Positions 59,794 through 64,000 of a DNA stretch of 64,000 nt are shown piece after piece; position 1 is the stretch's first letter, and each line of letters opens with the position of its first letter. The stretch is from Bacteroidota bacterium (lineage in GTDB: Bacteria; Bacteroidota; Bacteroidia; AKYH767-A; 2013-40CM-41-45). The translations under genes were made by a program, and so were the position numbers. Under the pieces are notes generated by a model. The model was given only the letters and a program-made list of their open reading frames with translations. It was not told the DNA's origin and ran no database searches. The stretch spans positions 310,001-374,000 of the forward strand of contig JADJSV010000002.1 in NCBI GenBank assembly GCA_016711505.1, read 5' to 3'.

Positions 59794-60023
59794 ATTGTAA
59801 TTCGTAATTCGAGATTTGTAATGATATAACACCGATTTTAGGAATAGCAAAGACGTACATACGTAAAATAAAACACTAAGATCACTAAAAATCGTCACAA
59901 GAACACATTATGGCGCTTAGCTTGACTGTGTTCTTGTACTAAAAACTTAGTGATCTTTGTGTTTATCTTCGAGCAGTGAGCAATATTTAAGATTCGCAAA
60001 TTACGAATCACGAATTACGATTT
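59794..60023. repeat. Nested inverted repeats between convergent genes
   Basis: Inner arms 59871-59907 and 59927-59964 have AAACACTAAG / CTTTGTGTTT ends and belong with the elements at 2875 and 16477. An outer, different repeat made of AATTCGT-like units flanks it (59794-59820 and 59991-60023). The region lies between the histidine kinase and the minus-strand methyltransferase. Two repeat families appear to be nested, as if one inserted in the other. Confidence 0.75.
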
Positions 60024-60790
60024 CACTCAATCACAACATAGGACTGATAATGACTAAACGGACTCCGTTTAATAGAGTATTTGTCCAGTCCAAATACCTC
60101 GCGAAGGGCAATTGTTTCACCCGGGAATTTAGGTTGATTCAATTCGTCAAAAACTAAAATAGATCCTTTTGTAAGATGTGGTTTAATTAACTCAAGGCAA
60201 TTTTTAGTTGGCTCGTAAATATCAAAATCGAAATAAGCCAATGAGATTATCGTCTCCGGATGATACTTCAGATATTTAGCAAGTTCAACACTTGCGTCAC
60301 CTTGAATGAGTTCAAATTTTTTCATGTGATCAAGCGGACTTTCTTTTTCAAGATTGCTCAGCACTTTATCCAGATAAACTTTATAATCTTCAGCAACATT
60401 GTAGGCGCCTTTCATTGCATAAAGTTCAATGCCGTCTTTCTCATGAATGGAAGGGAAGCCTGACCACGTGTCGAAGCCAATGATCTTACGACTATAGTTG
60501 AACGGTTCATAGATCGATCGTAGCGACTGAAAGAGATTTATGTTCTGACCCCATCTCACACCAAATTCCATGATCACTCCATGGATCTCAATATTTTTTT
60601 GGTAAATGTCATTTATAAAAAGAAACTTTTTAAGATCAGCAGGATTTAAGAAGAGTCCAAGGTTTCGCATCATTTCCTCTTCAGGGAGAGGACAATTCTG
60701 AAACAGCCCGATCAGGTCATTTCTGTTTTCAGCTTGCTTGTCGGAAACTATACTCGGCGCTATGTACAGATCATTATTCTTCGAGCTCAT
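60023..60790 (-). CDS. TylF-like class I SAM-dependent methyltransferase
   Basis: A 255-residue protein. SAM motif I is GVIMEFGVRWGQNINLFQSL, followed by KIIGFDTWSGFPSI (motif II with the conserved acidic residue) and FELIQGDASVELAKYL. Then come SLAYFDFDIYEPTKNCLEL and GSILVFDELNQPKFPGE, the metal-ligand region of TylF/macrocin-type O-methyltransferases. These modify sugar hydroxyls in glycans and antibiotics. It is the only minus-strand gene in the glycan locus, so it has its own promoter, which I could not identify with confidence. Confidence 0.8.
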   Translation of the reverse strand: MSSKNNDLYIAPSIVSDKQAENRNDLIGLFQNCPLPEEEMMRNLGLFLNPADLKKFLFINDIYQKNIEIHGVIMEFGVRWGQNINLFQSLRSIYEPFNYSRKIIGFDTWSGFPSIHEKDGIELYAMKGAYNVAEDYKVYLDKVLSNLEKESPLDHMKKFELIQGDASVELAKYLKYHPETIISLAYFDFDIYEPTKNCLELIKPHLTKGSILVFDELNQPKFPGETIALREVFGLDKYSIKRSPFSHYQSYVVIE

Positions 60791-61023
60791 GAGTTCTATT
60801 TATTTAATGCAATGTATTCGGGGTTACAATATGAGTCAAATATTTTTTATTATTTCCCTATATTCAGGGAATCTGTAACATTTGGCGCTATTCAACATAT
60901 AAAAATAGTTCTTTAAAAGTAGAAAGTAAAGCCCATCGAATGATTATTTTTGTGTTTTACACTGAATGATCGTTTTTACTTCGCAAAAGGAGCTTAATCG
61001 GTCGCGAATAGGGACAAATAATT

Positions 61024-62043
61024 ATGGTTACGGGACAAAAACGGATATATTTTCTGAATCGATACATAAACGGCGGGTATTTCACGCCGTCAGGAGGTAT
61101 GTTGTCTGTCTTTTCTCCTAATTTCCTGTTTCGCAGAAATTCTGCTGTTATCTGTAAACTCTATAGTGGCCATAATTTCAAGTCTGAAGCTGACAAGGAA
61201 TTCATCGATATTCCGGCCTACACCGGTAGCAATCAGTATCTGGCGCAGATGGCTAAAGCACTAACTGCTCTGAAACCTTCATTGAAAGCAGTGCTTGTTC
61301 ATGGGAGCTATGCAACAGGTGAAGAAATTGCCTACAGCGATTTCGATGGTTTGATCATTATCTCAAAAGAAGCGTTGCATAACAGAAAGCAACTTTCGGA
61401 GGCAGCATATAATCTGCATGAATTAAGAAAGTACATGCATCTCATCGATCCATTTCAACACCATGGCTGGTTTGTACTTTCCGAATATGATCTTGCAAAT
61501 TATCCTGAATGGTTTTTGCCAACAGCTGTTTTACACCATAGCAAATCGTTGTTGGGAAATACAAGATTAGAGATCAATGTTCAGGAAGTACCTGATGTAG
61601 ATTTTAAAAGATCCTTCCTGAGACTTTGTGATAGTTTGAAAAGAAAACTTTCTGCTTCCAAATCAGATTGGAATATTTATCAGTTGAAGGCCATCTTCAG
61701 TGAATTTATGATGTTGCCGTCAGCTTATGTTCAGGTGCGTGATGACAAAGGTATTTTCAAAAAATACAGCTTCGCAGAAATGCGCCGGGATTTCACGGAT
61801 GATGAATTTGCTGTGATGGATGAGGTTTCAAATATTCGATTGAACTGGATGGTTGACCTGACCGATAGACAGAAAAAGTTTTTTGAAAGAATTGATTTCT
61901 TAAGTTGGAAAGGCCGGCAAAAAATAGAATTAAGTACACCTGTTTTTATTGAGCTTTCCATTAACAATGGAATTTTTTCGAGGATGAATAATTTCACTGC
62001 ATTGGTCAAACACACGATTCTTAACTCAAACAAAAATGAGTAA
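61024..62043 (+). CDS. Nucleotidyltransferase-fold protein (pol-beta type), first of an overlapping pair
   Basis: A 339-residue protein. The pol-beta nucleotidyltransferase signature HGSYATGEEIAYSDFDG lies at 93-109: G94-S95 and the metal-binding D106/D108. A helical C-terminal half (about 190-335) follows. The N-terminal ~60 residues (IYFLNRYINGGYFTPSGG) have no match I know. All key catalytic positions of the GS...DxD motif are present, so it could transfer a nucleotide or phosphoryl group to a small molecule, glycan or protein. Its stop overlaps the next gene by eight bases. No HEPN or antitoxin-type partner is evident. Candidate -7 element TATTTTTG at 60945-60952. Confidence 0.65.
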   Translation: MVTGQKRIYFLNRYINGGYFTPSGGMLSVFSPNFLFRRNSAVICKLYSGHNFKSEADKEFIDIPAYTGSNQYLAQMAKALTALKPSLKAVLVHGSYATGEEIAYSDFDGLIIISKEALHNRKQLSEAAYNLHELRKYMHLIDPFQHHGWFVLSEYDLANYPEWFLPTAVLHHSKSLLGNTRLEINVQEVPDVDFKRSFLRLCDSLKRKLSASKSDWNIYQLKAIFSEFMMLPSAYVQVRDDKGIFKKYSFAEMRRDFTDDEFAVMDEVSNIRLNWMVDLTDRQKKFFERIDFLSWKGRQKIELSTPVFIELSINNGIFSRMNNFTALVKHTILNSNKNE

Positions 62044-63007
62044 GTATTCGCTCATAGATCTTCCTGTATTCGTCAGGCCGGAAATGTATGAGATTAACAT
62101 TTCAGCCGTGGCTTCTGCATTGATGAATCACGGCAAGGTTGAGAGTGTATATCGTATCGGAAGTGTTACAGCTCCCGGCATTTCAGATCTTGATATGTTT
62201 GTGGTTTTTAAGGATGGAACTTCAACTGTTCATGATCCTTTGAGAAAACTGGATGAACAAGGCCATTATCTTTTTGTTCATCGTTTGTTCGGAGCTTCAT
62301 ACAGCCATTTTCAAAAAGCAGTAGGCCTGACTCAATTTCATAACTATCGCCTGATAGGGGGTAGTGAAAGCAGGTCAGAAGGACATCTTTCTCCTGCAGA
62401 TGATACTCTTGTAAAAATTCAGACTGCACTGGAGTTTATGATAAAGATGTTTATGGTCATGAATTTTCAAAAAGTGTATCGCATAATTAAAGTCCGTGCA
62501 TTTCTGCTTGAGTCAAGAGCAATGGAGTATGATCTTGAATATCTTGGTGTGAAATCAGGGCCGCTGTTTGATGTCGTGCAGGAAATAATTAACCTCCGTA
62601 AAAGATGGTTTCTGTCTGAAAATAATTATCTGAAAATTGATGATCTTTTCGACAGATTTTACATTCACTTGTTAGCATTCCTGGAAGATATTTTATTGAA
62701 GGAAAAATTTTATACTCCTCATCTTACGAGTGGACGATTTGTAAAGAATGTCCGATGGGCCATGAGTGAAAAACTCTCCATTTCAAAACGAGGAATACCT
62801 TTGCCTTCATTTCTTGCAGGTATTTTTCACAGGAAGTATTTTAATATGATGAATAAAGTGACAGGATTTTCTGTCAGGTTGCCGCTTAGTCCTGATCCTC
62901 CTGCTATTCTCGAGCAAAGATTTTTATTGTTGAAAGAAATGGCAGTATATAATAAAAAGCATATTCCTGAATTTATGCCTCCCGGTTCCAGTCTTAACAT
63001 CACATGA
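62036..63007 (+). CDS. Nucleotidyltransferase-like protein, second of an overlapping pair
   Basis: A 323-residue protein. A shorter nucleotidyltransferase-like motif is IGSVTAPGISDLDMFVVF: G42-S43 and D51/D53, the spacing of the GS...DxD motif. Then a long helical part (about 110-230) and a conserved-looking C-terminus (VRWAMSEKLSISKRGIPLP). It is not a close copy of the preceding protein but shares size, fold type and layout. The eight-base overlap with its neighbour and four-base gap to the next glycosyltransferase show tight co-expression. Function unknown. Confidence 0.6.
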   Translation: MSKYSLIDLPVFVRPEMYEINISAVASALMNHGKVESVYRIGSVTAPGISDLDMFVVFKDGTSTVHDPLRKLDEQGHYLFVHRLFGASYSHFQKAVGLTQFHNYRLIGGSESRSEGHLSPADDTLVKIQTALEFMIKMFMVMNFQKVYRIIKVRAFLLESRAMEYDLEYLGVKSGPLFDVVQEIINLRKRWFLSENNYLKIDDLFDRFYIHLLAFLEDILLKEKFYTPHLTSGRFVKNVRWAMSEKLSISKRGIPLPSFLAGIFHRKYFNMMNKVTGFSVRLPLSPDPPAILEQRFLLLKEMAVYNKKHIPEFMPPGSSLNIT

Positions 63008-63011
63008 CTTT

Positions 63012-64000
63012 ATGAATATACTATGGCAAAGTAAAAGTTCAAAGGTGTTGCAGGCTTTCTATGAGGGAACTGTTGCAGACGGTATCAATGGTGGAAATGC
63101 CTATGATGTACAATCTGCATTGGCCCTTGCCAGGGATTTCAAAGTGGTAATTGATCCTGTTACCATTCGTAAAAATGAATCAGTATTTTCATATTGGCGG
63201 AGAATGCGCAACTATAAACCGGTTGCCGACCTTCTGATCATGGAGCCATATCCTGTTGTATTTGGAAAACGAAGTGAGTCACAACTGTCAATCGCAGTAA
63301 TTCATCACATCGACCATTTTCTTGCAAAGAAATCAATTTATCATCGTTGGTATTTTTATAATTTGCTGAGGAAGATAAATAAATGCAATGCAATAGTTAC
63401 TGTTTCTGAGCATTGGAAAAAGTATTTTGAATTACGTGGATGCAAAAATGTTTCTGTTATTTATAATTCATTCGATCCTGAATTGTATGGAAAGTCTGAA
63501 GAAGATGAACAATCATTCAGGCGAAGAAATGGTATTCCATCTGACAAAAAAATTGTTTATATTGGTAATGCTATCCGTGAAAAAGGCGTGGTAGAAGTAT
63601 ATGAAGCATTAAAGAGTTCCGGTTTCCATCTGGTAATGACAGGTCCGAGAAACAGAGTTCCGGAATTGAATGTTCAATACCTGAATTTAAAAAGAAAAGA
63701 ATATTTACAATTACTGACTTTTTCTTCAGTAGTAGTTTGTTTTTCTCTGATGGAAGAAGGTTGGAACCGAATTGCACATGAATCCTTATTGTCACACACA
63801 CCGGTAGTTGGAAAAGATAGTGGCGGTATGACTGAACTCCTGAATAAAGCCGGACAAATTGTAGTCCGAGACAGAAGCGAGATCAGAGATGCTGTTACTG
63901 AAGCGATGGAGAAGAGAGGTCAATTAGCTGATTCAGGATTCAATTACGTAAAACAATTTGATCTGAATTATTTTGAAAATGCATGGAAGAATATAATCAG
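63012..64000 (+). CDS. GT4-type glycosyltransferase (partial, runs off the right edge)
   Basis: The open frame starts at ATG 63012 and runs to the window end (329 codons seen). Features: N-terminal GT-B domain (VADGINGGNAYDVQSALALA; LSIAVIHHIDHF), linker NAIVTVSEHWKKYFELRGC. The donor domain has KKIVYIGNAIREKGVVEVYE and FSLMEEGWNRIAHESLLSHTPVVG, in part, with the EGWNRIAHE pattern equivalent to E-x7-E, followed by KDSGGMTELL. It starts four bases after the second nucleotidyltransferase-like gene and is in the same operon. Confidence 0.85.
   Translation, partial: MNILWQSKSSKVLQAFYEGTVADGINGGNAYDVQSALALARDFKVVIDPVTIRKNESVFSYWRRMRNYKPVADLLIMEPYPVVFGKRSESQLSIAVIHHIDHFLAKKSIYHRWYFYNLLRKINKCNAIVTVSEHWKKYFELRGCKNVSVIYNSFDPELYGKSEEDEQSFRRRNGIPSDKKIVYIGNAIREKGVVEVYEALKSSGFHLVMTGPRNRVPELNVQYLNLKRKEYLQLLTFSSVVVCFSLMEEGWNRIAHESLLSHTPVVGKDSGGMTELLNKAGQIVVRDRSEIRDAVTEAMEKRGQLADSGFNYVKQFDLNYFENAWKNII

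Noticed and set aside
60734..60916. Small plus-strand frame of 60 codons between the TylF-like gene and the nucleotidyltransferase
   Set aside because: It overlaps the 5' end of the minus-strand gene, has no domain or signal, and its codon use is unlike its neighbours.
1..64000. tRNA, rRNA and riboswitch genes
   Set aside because: I looked through the intergenic regions and saw no cloverleaf, rRNA or known riboswitch core. A covariance-model search would be needed to exclude small RNAs.

Overview
The window looks like a chromosomal segment of a Bacteroidota bacterium. Three proteins end in type IX secretion (T9SS type A) sorting domains. There are SprB and HYR repeats, Wza/Wzc pairs with tyrosine-rich tails, an atpDC pair apart from the other ATP synthase genes, few Shine-Dalgarno sites, and several matches to the Bacteroidota promoter pattern (TTTG, about 20 bases, TAnnTTTG). 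DNA is AT-rich outside the palindromic repeats. I cannot place it below phylum.

Layout. 1-2.8 kb: two tandemly duplicated sensor histidine kinases and a stand-alone receiver. 3-6.6 kb: a polytopic membrane protein and a secreted GH9 glycoside hydrolase. 6.8-9.8 kb: an adaptor/permease/ATPase ABC export system. 9.9-16.5 kb: a PfpI-like protein, an alpha/beta hydrolase, atpD-atpC, a 1.1 kb tandem array of palindromic repeats, and murF. 16.5-19.7 kb: a first wza-wzc pair on the minus strand. 19.8-27.8 kb: acyl-CoA dehydrogenase, anmK, a histone-H1-like protein, an amino-acid dehydrogenase, a MscS channel, a T9SS cargo protein and small lipoproteins. 27.9-41.3 kb: a CACTT microsatellite followed by a giant (about 4,300-residue) SprB/HYR-repeat adhesin ending in a T9SS signal. 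41.6-64 kb: a surface-polysaccharide locus with a second wza-wzc pair, WbqC, GT2 and GT4 glycosyltransferases, methyltransferases, a NeuD-type acyltransferase, an HTTM/DCC membrane protein, two sugar aminotransferases, a GT-C-like protein, a Wzx flippase, a FemAB-like protein, a GNAT, a third histidine kinase with a lysine-rich tail, and two overlapping nucleotidyltransferase-fold genes. The locus runs off the right edge. No initiating phosphoglycosyltransferase and no nucleotide-sugar synthesis genes beyond the aminotransferases are visible, so the pathway is incomplete here.

Reading-frame integrity. Eight genes are broken at nine points: eight single-base shifts, mostly in short A or T runs, and one in-frame TAG. 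In each case the family sequence resumes directly after the break. I therefore annotate the pieces and treat them as parts of one gene. Assembly or read error is the simplest explanation, but real mutation cannot be excluded from one sequence.

Most noteworthy non-coding features: the palindrome array at 13.85-14.98 kb, the 19-copy CACTT tract 415 bases before the adhesin, and several long intergenic inverted repeats of shared design at gene ends.
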